From RGIG1918 sp964570895 (lineage in GTDB: Bacteria > Cyanobacteriota > Vampirovibrionia > Gastranaerophilales > Gastranaerophilaceae), in the NCBI GenBank assembly GCA_964570895.1, contig CAZMZD010000006.1, positions 20,282-84,281 on the forward strand: 64,000 nt of DNA. Direction: 5' to 3'. Shown in pieces: positions 44,081-51,073 of the stretch; position 1 is the first letter of the stretch, and every line of letters begins with the position of its first letter. The translations under genes were made by a program, and so were the position numbers. The notes under the pieces were generated by a model, which ran no database searches, was not told where the DNA came from, and saw only the letters and a program-made list of their open reading frames with translations.

Positions 44081-44524
44081 TTAATAATTTTCGATATGCC
44101 TTTGAATATCGCGTTTTTTCAAATCTTCACGTTTGTCGTGGAGTTTTTTACCTTTTCCAAGCCCAATTTCAACTTTTGCAAAACCTCTTGTTAAAAAAAC
44201 TTCAAGAGGCAAAATTGAATAATTTTCTTGTTTAATTTTGCCTATAATCTTTAAAATTTCACGTTTCGTAAGAAGCAATTTGCGAGGTCTTTCAGCTTCA
44301 TGGTTATATATATTTCCGTGCTCATAAGGGCTTATGTGGCAATTATACAAAACAACTTCGCCGTGCTCAATGCGAGCAAAACTGTCTTTTAAATTCAAAC
44401 CGCCTGCGCGAATTGATTTAATTTCAGTTCCCGTGAGCACAATTCCTGCCGTATATTTTTCAAAAATTGTAAAATCGTGGAAGGCTTTTCTATTTGTTTG
44501 TATGACTTTTTTCGCTTCTTGCAT
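44081..44524 (-). CDS. smpB: SsrA-binding protein
   Basis: The 147 residues match SmpB: RKAFHDFTIFEKYTAGIVLT, GTEIKSIRAGGLNLKDSFAR, the HISPYEHGN loop and the C-terminal KKLHDKREDLKKRDIQR. It brings tmRNA to stalled ribosomes. The matching ssrA gene is in this window at 58435. It is divergent from proS, with 77 bp between the two starts. Confidence 0.96.
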   Translation of the reverse strand: MQEAKKVIQTNRKAFHDFTIFEKYTAGIVLTGTEIKSIRAGGLNLKDSFARIEHGEVVLYNCHISPYEHGNIYNHEAERPRKLLLTKREILKIIGKIKQENYSILPLEVFLTRGFAKVEIGLGKGKKLHDKREDLKKRDIQRHIENY

Positions 44525-44601
44525 AACGAAATTATAACATAAGTTTTTTTTTAAAACCTTTTTTGCTATAATTCGAGTAACAAAATAAAGGAAAAAAGCT
44601 T

Positions 44602-46287
44602 ATGAAAATGTCTAAACTCTTTGTAAAAACAAAACGTGAATTTCCATCTGACGCAGAAGCAATCAGCCACAAGCTTCTCGTGCGCGCAGGTTATATTAAA
44701 AAATTATCAAGCGGGATATATAGCTATTTGCCACTTGCCTGGAGAGTTATTCAAAAAGTTGAGCAAATTGTTCGCGAAGAAATGAACAAAGCGGGCGCAC
44801 AAGAACTTCTTATGCCTTTTGTGCAACCTGCTGAAATTTGGCAAAAATCAGGCAGATGGGCAAAATACGGCAAAGAGTTAATGAGAACAAAAGACCGTTC
44901 AGGAAACGAAATGTGCCTTGCACCAACTCATGAAGAAGTCATAACTTCAATCGCTGACGGGCTTTTAGACTCTTACAAGCAACTTCCGATTAACCTATAT
45001 CAAATTCAAACAAAATTCAGAGATGAAATTCGCCCACGTTTCGGGCTTTTGAGAGGCAGAGAGTTCATTATGAAAGACGCTTACAGCTTCCACACGACTC
45101 AAGAATCTCTTGAAGAAGAATATGAAAATATGGCACGAGCATACACTGCAATATTTAACCGTTGCGGGCTTGAAACAAAAGCTGTTCAATCAGATTCAGG
45201 CGCAATCGGGGGCGCAGTAAGCCATGAATTTATGGTGCTCACAGACACAGAAGTCGGCGAAAATGATGTATTTTACTGCACAAAATGCGATTATAGCGCA
45301 AACTCAAATCACGCAACTTCAAAATTAAATGTTGAAGAAACAGACGGCGGTTTTACAGAAGAAAAAACCGTTGACACGCCAAACACAAAAACCATTGAAG
45401 ATGTTGCAAAATTTTTCAATGTTGACACAAACTGCATATTAAAATCCGTTCTTTATATTGTGGACTCAAAACCTGTGATGGCAATGATTAGAGGGGATAA
45501 AGAAGTCGAAGAAACAAAACTTTTAAATGCTTGCGAAGGAATTGAAATTCGCCCTGCAACTGCTCTTGAAGCCGCTGAAATCACAGGCTCTGAAGCAGGA
45601 TATTTAAGCTTTGTCGGACTTCAAGACAAAATTAAAGTTGTGTTTGACACATCAGCTTCCAAAATGAAAAACTTTATAATAGGCGCAAATGAACCTGAAA
45701 AACACATTGTAGGCTACAATTTCAAAGAAATGCCTGAATTTGTGGACATTTCACTTGTTAAAAAAGGCGAAAAATGCCCAATCTGCGGCGAACCGCTGGA
45801 TGTTACAAGAGGGATTGAAGTAGGTAACATTTTCCAATTAGGAACAAAATATTCAGCTTCAATGAATGCGCAATATACAAACGAAAATGGCGAATTGAAA
45901 CCTTATATTATGGGCTGCTACGGCATTGGCGTGACGCGCGTTGTGTCTGCCGCAATTGAAAAATTCCACGATGATTTTGGTATCATCTGGCCTGAAGCAA
46001 TTGCACCATATAAAGTGATTGTTATTCCTGTAAACACTCAAGACGAACTTCAAATGAAAACTGCAACTGAAATTTATGAAAAATTGCTTGCAGCAGGAGT
46101 TGAAGTTGTGATTGATGACAGAGATGAGCGCGCAGGTGTTAAATTCAAAGACGCTGACCTTATTGGCTTCCCATACAAAATTGTTGTAGGAAAATCAATC
46201 GCAGAAGGCAAAGTTGAATTCAAAAAAAGAACAGGCAAAGAAGCTGAACTTTTAACACCTGAAGAAGCTGTTAAAAAATTCATCTAA
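44602..46287 (+). CDS. proS: Proline--tRNA ligase, bacterial type
   Basis: Class II synthetase of 561 residues. Seen are RAGYIKKLSSGIYSYLPL, motif 2 FRDEIRPRFGLLRGREFIMK, the editing insertion (~220-400) between motifs 2 and 3, motif 3 GCYGIGVTRVVSAAIE and the anticodon domain ending near GKEAELLTPEEAV. AAAGGA precedes the first ATG at 44602; a second ATG two codons later is possible. It is convergent with the alpha/beta hydrolase gene, with 2 bp between the stops. Confidence 0.96.
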   Translation: MKMSKLFVKTKREFPSDAEAISHKLLVRAGYIKKLSSGIYSYLPLAWRVIQKVEQIVREEMNKAGAQELLMPFVQPAEIWQKSGRWAKYGKELMRTKDRSGNEMCLAPTHEEVITSIADGLLDSYKQLPINLYQIQTKFRDEIRPRFGLLRGREFIMKDAYSFHTTQESLEEEYENMARAYTAIFNRCGLETKAVQSDSGAIGGAVSHEFMVLTDTEVGENDVFYCTKCDYSANSNHATSKLNVEETDGGFTEEKTVDTPNTKTIEDVAKFFNVDTNCILKSVLYIVDSKPVMAMIRGDKEVEETKLLNACEGIEIRPATALEAAEITGSEAGYLSFVGLQDKIKVVFDTSASKMKNFIIGANEPEKHIVGYNFKEMPEFVDISLVKKGEKCPICGEPLDVTRGIEVGNIFQLGTKYSASMNAQYTNENGELKPYIMGCYGIGVTRVVSAAIEKFHDDFGIIWPEAIAPYKVIVIPVNTQDELQMKTATEIYEKLLAAGVEVVIDDRDERAGVKFKDADLIGFPYKIVVGKSIAEGKVEFKKRTGKEAELLTPEEAVKKFI

Positions 46288-46289
46288 AC

Positions 46290-47048
46290 TTAGTTTTCAT
46301 AAATAAATTTCACGATATCATCTGAAATTTCTTTTGATTGTTTAAGCAGCAATGTGCCTGCACCGCCCTTAGGATAAACCTTTAGGGACGATTGGGTTTG
46401 AATAAATTTTTGCAGAGTTTTCGCTTGGAATAAGAAATATTTATCCGTTTCAGTTGCAATCAAAAGGAATTTTGTCTTTTGATATTCTGAAATTACAAGC
46501 GGGGTGTTTAAGCCTTTAAATTTTTGAGTTGGCGAAATTAAAACCATTTTATCCGGTTCCGGTTTTAAGTTTTTGCCGGCTAAAATTGCCGTGTTAGCAC
46601 CTAAATCAGCACCCACAAAAATTATGTGCTTATAGTCTACCATTGAATAGTGTTCTTTCAAGAAGTTAATTACTTCAAGCGTATCATTCGGGAACTTAAG
46701 CCACATCTTAGGCTTTAAATAACTTCTTGAAACATATCTGAAATTAACATTATAAACGCTTCTTCCATGCCCTCTCATATCAAGAGCAAAAACGTTATTG
46801 CCTTCTTTTGCAATTTTTGCAGGCAAATCGCCCCAATCGGCAGATTTACCGTTTACTGAATGCAGCATAAAGACAAGAGGCATTTTTTTATCGCGCACTT
46901 TTGAAGGATAAAAATCCCCAACAAGAACAAAGCCGTCTTTTGTTTCAATTTCCATTCTGACAACTGAGCCCTTCTTTTTTTGCCCTGTTGCAAAACAAAT
47001 TGAAGTGCCTACAAAAAATATAATTAATAAAGCTAATAATTTTTTCAT
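46290..47048 (-). CDS. Secreted alpha/beta hydrolase
   Basis: The 252 residues start with a signal peptide (LLALLIIFFVGTSICFA). They then show an alpha/beta-hydrolase core: oxyanion-side MLHSVNGKSADWGDLP, DMRGHGRS, and VGADLGANTAIL. The nucleophile elbow usually reads GxSxG; here it is GADLG, with Asp in the serine position as in dienelactone-hydrolase or haloalkane-type variants, or the protein may be inactive. It probably acts in the periplasm on an unknown ester. There is no obvious operon partner. Confidence 0.7.
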   Translation of the reverse strand: MKKLLALLIIFFVGTSICFATGQKKKGSVVRMEIETKDGFVLVGDFYPSKVRDKKMPLVFMLHSVNGKSADWGDLPAKIAKEGNNVFALDMRGHGRSVYNVNFRYVSRSYLKPKMWLKFPNDTLEVINFLKEHYSMVDYKHIIFVGADLGANTAILAGKNLKPEPDKMVLISPTQKFKGLNTPLVISEYQKTKFLLIATETDKYFLFQAKTLQKFIQTQSSLKVYPKGGAGTLLLKQSKEISDDIVKFIYEN

Positions 47049-47121
47049 ATTTATTATTTTACCAAATTGTCAAAGCTTTTTTTCAAAAATAATACTTTTA
47101 GATTAGTTTTATTTTTTTTCT

Positions 47122-47148
47122 TAAATTTATTTCAAAAAATGCCGATTG
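47122..47148 (+). promoter_or_regulatory. Sigma-28-like promoter of a predicted small RNA
   Basis: TAAA at 47122-47125, exactly 15 nt, then GCCGATTG at 47141-47148. It is the best-matching sigma-28 site of the five seen here, and no protein gene follows before a terminator. Confidence 0.6.
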
Positions 47149-47154
47149 ATAACA

Positions 47155-47224
47155 TGTAAAGCTAAATGCTTTGCATTAAAACCTCCTCCCCAAGTCTAGT
47201 AGCCGCAGTTTGCGGCTTTTTTTT
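47155..47224 (+). ncRNA. Predicted ~70-nt flagellar-regulon small RNA with anti-SD tract
   Basis: No ORF is present and the nearest upstream plus-strand gene ends at 46287, beyond a minus-strand gene. The segment has small-RNA architecture. A 5' hairpin GUAAAGC-UAAAU-GCUUUGC (47156-47174) comes first. An unpaired C-rich stretch with ACCUCCUCCCC (47181-47191), complementary to purine-rich ribosome sites, follows. A 3' intrinsic terminator AGCCGCA-GUU-UGCGGCU with eight U closes it. The start is inferred 6-7 nt after the sigma-28-like -10 box. Possible targets include AGGAGG- or GGGGAG-type leaders; none is established. Confidence 0.55.
47201..47224 (+). terminator. Intrinsic terminator of the predicted small RNA
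   Basis: AGCCGCA-GTT-TGCGGCT followed by an uninterrupted T-run (47217-47224). It is oriented for the plus strand only. Confidence 0.85.
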
Positions 47225-47284
47225 ATGCCAAGTGCAAATTCTTAAGATAACTTAACTAAAAATGGCGAAATGGCATGTTTTTTC

Positions 47285-47312
47285 TTGCATATTAAATTAT
47301 TCTTGGTATGAT
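47285..47312 (+). promoter_or_regulatory. Housekeeping promoter of the rpmG-secE-nusG-rplKA run
   Basis: TTGCAT (47285-47290), 16 nt, TATGAT (47307-47312). The predicted start is near 47319, giving a ~78-nt leader to rpmG. Confidence 0.55.
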
Positions 47313-47334
47313 ATTTGTATATGTGATAAAAAAT

Positions 47335-47359
47335 AACGGGTGAATGAAGCCCGTTTTTT
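47335..47359 (+). terminator. Leader terminator/attenuator before rpmG
   Basis: AACGGG-TGAATGAAG-CCCGTT with six T, located between the predicted promoter and the rpmG ribosome site. It could prematurely end transcription and so set expression of the downstream translation genes. Confidence 0.5.
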
Positions 47360-47396
47360 AAAACAAAAATTAACTAAACCCCAAAAGGAGCGAAAA

Positions 47397-47564
47397 ATGG
47401 GAATAAAAGGTAAAAATGACAGAATGGTTGTACTTGCTTGTGAAAACTGCAAAGAACGTAATTACACAACCACAAAAAACAAAAAAACTTTAAAAGAACG
47501 TATGGAACTTAAAAAATATTGCCCAAGATGCAATGCTCATACAGTTCACAAAGAAACAAAATAG
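47397..47564 (+). CDS. rpmG: Large ribosomal subunit protein bL33
   Basis: The 55 residues (MGIKGKNDRMVVLACENC ... KKYCPRCNAHTVHKE) are zinc-binding (C+) bL33 with both CxxC pairs. I start it at ATG 47397, eight nt after AAGGAG, and not at the TTG-type start 57 nt earlier that would read through the leader terminator hairpin. It precedes tRNA-Trp, secE and nusG, the classical order. Confidence 0.95.
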   Translation: MGIKGKNDRMVVLACENCKERNYTTTKNKKTLKERMELKKYCPRCNAHTVHKETK

Positions 47565-47583
47565 TTTTATCAATTAAGGAATT

Positions 47584-47656
47584 GCGTCCTTAGTTCAGTT
47601 GGTAGAACGTCGGTCTCCAAAACCGGATGTCGTGGGTTCGAGTCCTCCAGGGCGCG
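47584..47656 (+). tRNA. trnW: tRNA-Trp (anticodon CCA)
   Basis: A 73-nt cloverleaf. The acceptor GCGTCCT pairs with AGGGCGC (one G-U), and the discriminator base is G as expected for Trp. The D-arm is GTTC-AGTTGGTA-GAAC, the anticodon arm CGGT-CTCCAAA-ACCG has CCA in the loop, and the T-loop is TTCGAGT. CCA is not encoded. It sits between rpmG and secE as in many bacteria. Confidence 0.95.
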
Positions 47657-47680
47657 ATTTTTAAAGAAAAGGTAACTTGA

Positions 47681-47896
47681 ATGTCAAATCAAAAAGAAAA
47701 CAAAGTGTCATTACAAGATAGTCTAAAAAATTACTTCAAAGGCGTGAAGGCGGAATGGGGTAAAATTTCTTGGCCACAAAAACCTCAAATTGTGAGCGAA
47801 ACGATTATCGTGTTTATCGTTGTTGTTTTCTTCACATTGTTCACATACATTGTGGATTTGATATTTAAAGGTATTTTAGGTCTTATACCTCAATAA
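47681..47896 (+). CDS. secE: Protein translocase subunit SecE
   Basis: The 71-residue, single-helix SecE has an amphipathic NYFKGVKAEWGKISWPQK, which contacts SecY, followed by a membrane helix (ETIIVFIVVVFFTLFTYIV). It stabilises the SecY channel. It lies 13 nt upstream of nusG and 24 nt downstream of tRNA-Trp. Confidence 0.95.
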   Translation: MSNQKENKVSLQDSLKNYFKGVKAEWGKISWPQKPQIVSETIIVFIVVVFFTLFTYIVDLIFKGILGLIPQ

Positions 47897-47909
47897 AAAG
47901 GGAAAAGTA

Positions 47910-48590
47910 ATGGCAAGAAAATCATCAAAAGTTGTTGTTAAATCAATGGATGAACTTGAAAATCAAGTGGAAGAAGTGACAGAAGTTAATGAAGAAGAAA
48001 CTGTTGCTGCTGAAGAAACAGAAGTGAAAGTTGAAGAAAAAGCTCCTGTTAAAGTTGATAGCACACCTAGAAAACATTGGTATATCGTGCATGTTTATTC
48101 AGGATATGAAAACAAAGTTAAAACAAATCTTGAAAAACGTATCGAATATATGGATATGGCGGATAAAATTTTCAGAGTTGAAGTTCCGCAAAAAACAATC
48201 ACTCAAGTGAAAGCCGGAAAGAAAACTGAAAAGGAAGAAAAAATATTCCCAGGCTATGTTCTTGTTGAAATGATTATGACAGAAGAAACATGGTATGTTG
48301 TTCGCCACACTGCAGGGGTTACAAAATTTGTTGGCTCATCTAAAAAACCAATTCCTGCAAAAGAAAGCGAAATTAAAAAGATTATTCAAAGATCAACCGG
48401 CACGGTTCAAAAAATCGAACTCGATGTCAAAGTTGGCGACCAAGTTAAAATCTCCTCTGGTCCATTTGCAGACTTTATTGGGGAAATTACAGAAGTTTAC
48501 CCAGACAAAGCAAAACTTCGTGCAACTGTTTCAATCTTTGGTCGTGAAACTCCGGTTGAATTAGAATATAAACAAATACAAAAAGTATAA
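47910..48590 (+). CDS. nusG: Transcription termination/antitermination factor NusG with acidic N-terminal extension
   Basis: The NGN domain (HWYIVHVYSGYENKVKTNL, then EEKIFPGYVLVEMIMTEETW, VRHTAGVTKFVG) and the C-terminal KOW domain (VGDQVKISSGPFADFIGEI) are complete. At 226 residues it carries ~50 extra N-terminal residues rich in Glu and Val (EEVTEVNEEETVAAEETEV), similar in composition to the extension on uS5 in this genome. NusG links RNA polymerase to ribosomes or Rho. It is followed by rplK. Confidence 0.96.
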   Translation: MARKSSKVVVKSMDELENQVEEVTEVNEEETVAAEETEVKVEEKAPVKVDSTPRKHWYIVHVYSGYENKVKTNLEKRIEYMDMADKIFRVEVPQKTITQVKAGKKTEKEEKIFPGYVLVEMIMTEETWYVVRHTAGVTKFVGSSKKPIPAKESEIKKIIQRSTGTVQKIELDVKVGDQVKISSGPFADFIGEITEVYPDKAKLRATVSIFGRETPVELEYKQIQKV

Positions 48591-48633
48591 GTGGAAGGGT
48601 TAGTCCCGCTAGTACCACAGAAAGGAAAATAAA

Positions 48634-49065
48634 ATGGCACCAAAAAAGAAAGTCACTGGCAAAATTAAATTGCAAATTGAAGCCGGAAAAGCAAATCCAT
48701 CACCACCGGTTGGTCCAGCCTTGGGTCAAAAAGGTGTAAACATCATGGATTTCTGCAAACAGTTCAATGAAAGAACTGCATCACAAGCAGGATACATTAT
48801 TCCTGTTGTTATCGATGTTTACGAAGACAGAAGTTTTTCATTCGTAACAAAATCACCACCAGCATCTGTTTTGATTAAAAAAGCATTAAACCTTCCAAAA
48901 GGCAGTGCTACACCAAACAAAACAAAAGTTGGTTCTATTACTCGTGCGCAACTTGAAGAAATTGCGAAAATTAAAAAAGACGATTTGAATGCAACTACAG
49001 TTGAAGCGGCTGTTGAAATGATTAAAGGAACAGCGCGTTCAATGGGCGTTACTGTTGAGGAATAA
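48634..49065 (+). CDS. rplK: Large ribosomal subunit protein uL11
   Basis: The 143 residues show GKIKLQIEAGKANPSPPVGP, LGQKGVNIMDFCKQFN and the rRNA-binding C-terminal domain with SMGVTVEE. It forms the GTPase-associated centre with 23S rRNA. An AGAAAGGA site precedes it. A short hairpin (GGCGA-TT-TCGCC, 49073-49084) lies in the gap before rplA. Confidence 0.97.
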   Translation: MAPKKKVTGKIKLQIEAGKANPSPPVGPALGQKGVNIMDFCKQFNERTASQAGYIIPVVIDVYEDRSFSFVTKSPPASVLIKKALNLPKGSATPNKTKVGSITRAQLEEIAKIKKDDLNATTVEAAVEMIKGTARSMGVTVEE

Positions 49066-49111
49066 GTTGGCAGGCGATTTCGCCGTTATGACCACGAAAG
49101 GGATATAAAAA

Positions 49112-49837
49112 ATGAAAAAATTAACAAAAAAACAACAAAAAATAAATGAGCTAATGGAAGGTTTTGAACAACCTACATCAGCTCTTGCAGCAATTGAAAA
49201 ATTGCAAGAAGTTGCAAAAGAAGTTTCTAAATTTGATGAAACTCTTGAATGCCACTTCAGATTAGGTATTGAAGTTAAACACGCTGACCAACAAATCAGA
49301 TCAACCACAGTGTTACCGGCCGGCCTTGGTAAAACTGTTAGAGTTTGCGTTGTTGCTAAAGGTGAAAAAGTACAACAAGCGCTTGACGCTGGCGCAGATT
49401 ACGCAGGTTCTGAAGAAATTATCGACAAAATTCAAGGCGGTTGGTTTGAATTTGATACTTTAATCGCAACACCTGATATGATGGCTGCTCTTGGTAAAAT
49501 CGGTAGAGTTTTGGGGCCTAAAGGCTTAATGCCTAACCCGAAAACAGGCACTGTTACTCCAAACGTAGCTCAAGCAGTTAAAGACGCTAAAGCAGGTAAA
49601 GTTGAATTCAGAGCAGACAAACAAGGTATGATTCACTGCCCATTCGGCAAAATCGGCTTTGCTAAAGAAGACTTAATGAAAAACTTTTCAACTTTGGCTG
49701 ATGCTATTATCAAAGCAAAACCATCTGCTGCAAAAGGTACGTACATTAAATCTTTATATGTTGCAACAACAATGGGGCCAGGGATTAAAATTGACTCTAA
49801 AAACGTTGCTTCTGAAATTAAAGAATATATTGGTTAA
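49112..49837 (+). CDS. rplA: Large ribosomal subunit protein uL1
   Basis: The 241 residues contain the uL1 signature GKIGRVLGPKGLMPNPKTGTV (in two blocks), EFRADKQGMIHCPFGK and the end KSLYVATTMGPGIKID. It builds the L1 stalk and can repress its own mRNA. A strong terminator follows, so rplJ and rplL, its usual downstream partners, are not in this operon. Confidence 0.97.
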   Translation: MKKLTKKQQKINELMEGFEQPTSALAAIEKLQEVAKEVSKFDETLECHFRLGIEVKHADQQIRSTTVLPAGLGKTVRVCVVAKGEKVQQALDAGADYAGSEEIIDKIQGGWFEFDTLIATPDMMAALGKIGRVLGPKGLMPNPKTGTVTPNVAQAVKDAKAGKVEFRADKQGMIHCPFGKIGFAKEDLMKNFSTLADAIIKAKPSAAKGTYIKSLYVATTMGPGIKIDSKNVASEIKEYIG

Positions 49838-49856
49838 TTTATTAACTAAACAAAAA

Positions 49857-49885
49857 ATACCTCCTCAAAAAGGGGGTATTTTTTT
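49857..49885 (+). terminator. Intrinsic terminator after rplA
   Basis: ATACCTCC-TCAAAAA-GGGGGTAT (one G-T pair) followed by a T-run. It ends the rpmG-to-rplA transcript. Confidence 0.88.
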
Positions 49886-49945
49886 ATTTCTTTTTTAAAA
49901 ATTGATTTTCCATGGTAAAATTTATAAGAAAATATTAGGTGAGAT

Positions 49946-51067
49946 ATGGGTCTTTTTTCATTTTACAAATCAAATAAATTTTTTTCATTGTATCCTGATG
50001 GGATATTTATCATTTCGCACGAAGGCAAAATTTTAGATATAAACCCCAAAGGGCTTAAAATTTTAAATTGCGAAAAAAAAGATGTTAAAGGGAAGTTTTT
50101 TTCTAAGTTTATTGAAGGCGGAAGCGTTGTTTTGAACAATATCGTAAACAGCGATAAAACCGTGCAAGTTAAATCAATTTTAGATGGCGGAAAAGAAATT
50201 TATTTAGAACTTAGCGCAAGTCAAAAGAAAAAATCGGATAAAGTCTATGTTGCATTTCGCGAAGTGACTCAAAAATATCAAGAAAAAGCGAATTTAAAAG
50301 AAGGCTACAGCGAAATTGAAAGTCTTGTTTCAGATAAAAACAAATTTTTTGCAAATGTTTCAGATGATATTTTAACTCCAATCACCTCAATTGAAGGCTT
50401 CGCAAAAGCGCTTTCAGAAGGGCTTGGCGGAGATTTAAACGAAAGACAACAAAAATATTCACAAATTATTTTGAAAAATATTTCAGATTTAAATTATGGG
50501 CTTGGCAAAATTTTAAACTATTTTAAATTAGAGTCGAAATTAATTCGCTTTGAGCCAAGAAATTTTGACGCTGTAAATTTAATCACTCAAGAAGTTAAGC
50601 GCGGCGAAGAATTATACGAAAAAAAATCTTTGAAAATCAATTTTGAAGCTCGCCCTGTAATGTCGCGCCATTGCTTCCAAGACCCGACTATTATTCAAGA
50701 AATTATAAATGACATGTTAAACCTTGTTTGGCGCAAAACTGACGTCGGCGGAATTGATATAATTGTGAAAAACCCTGACGCTGAACTTTTAGAAAAAGTG
50801 GGGCTAGATAAAGAAGATGAAGAAAACATGAAAAAGTTTATCGCTATTGAATTTAGCGACTCTGCCCCTGTCATTTCATCTCACGAATTACAAGAGATTT
50901 ATAACCCTTACGCAATCGAGCAAACAGACAAAAAAAGTGCGCTTGGAATTAGCTTTGTTTATCCGACATTGTTAAAATATATTGAATACGTTGGCGGGAA
51001 AATGATTGTGGAACCGCAAAAAATCTGCGGAAACAAAACAACAATTTTATTCCCAACAAATTTTTAG
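49946..51067 (+). CDS. PAS-containing histidine-kinase-like protein lacking the phospho-accepting His
   Basis: The 373 residues comprise a PAS domain (~10-110: DGIFIISHEGKILDINPKG), a HisKA-like dimerisation helix pair (~130-200) and an HATPase-like domain (~235-373). The H-box normally reads SHELRTPL; here it is VSDDILTPI, so the acceptor His is Asp140. The N-box keeps Asn but has LNLVWRKT in place of NAIKYT. G1 is FSDSAPV, and G2 is degenerate (SALGIS). It is thus probably a pseudokinase or scaffold. No response regulator is adjacent; the ABC ATPase gene follows after 6 nt. Confidence 0.82.
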   Translation: MGLFSFYKSNKFFSLYPDGIFIISHEGKILDINPKGLKILNCEKKDVKGKFFSKFIEGGSVVLNNIVNSDKTVQVKSILDGGKEIYLELSASQKKKSDKVYVAFREVTQKYQEKANLKEGYSEIESLVSDKNKFFANVSDDILTPITSIEGFAKALSEGLGGDLNERQQKYSQIILKNISDLNYGLGKILNYFKLESKLIRFEPRNFDAVNLITQEVKRGEELYEKKSLKINFEARPVMSRHCFQDPTIIQEIINDMLNLVWRKTDVGGIDIIVKNPDAELLEKVGLDKEDEENMKKFIAIEFSDSAPVISSHELQEIYNPYAIEQTDKKSALGISFVYPTLLKYIEYVGGKMIVEPQKICGNKTTILFPTNF

Positions 51068-51073
51068 GAAAAT

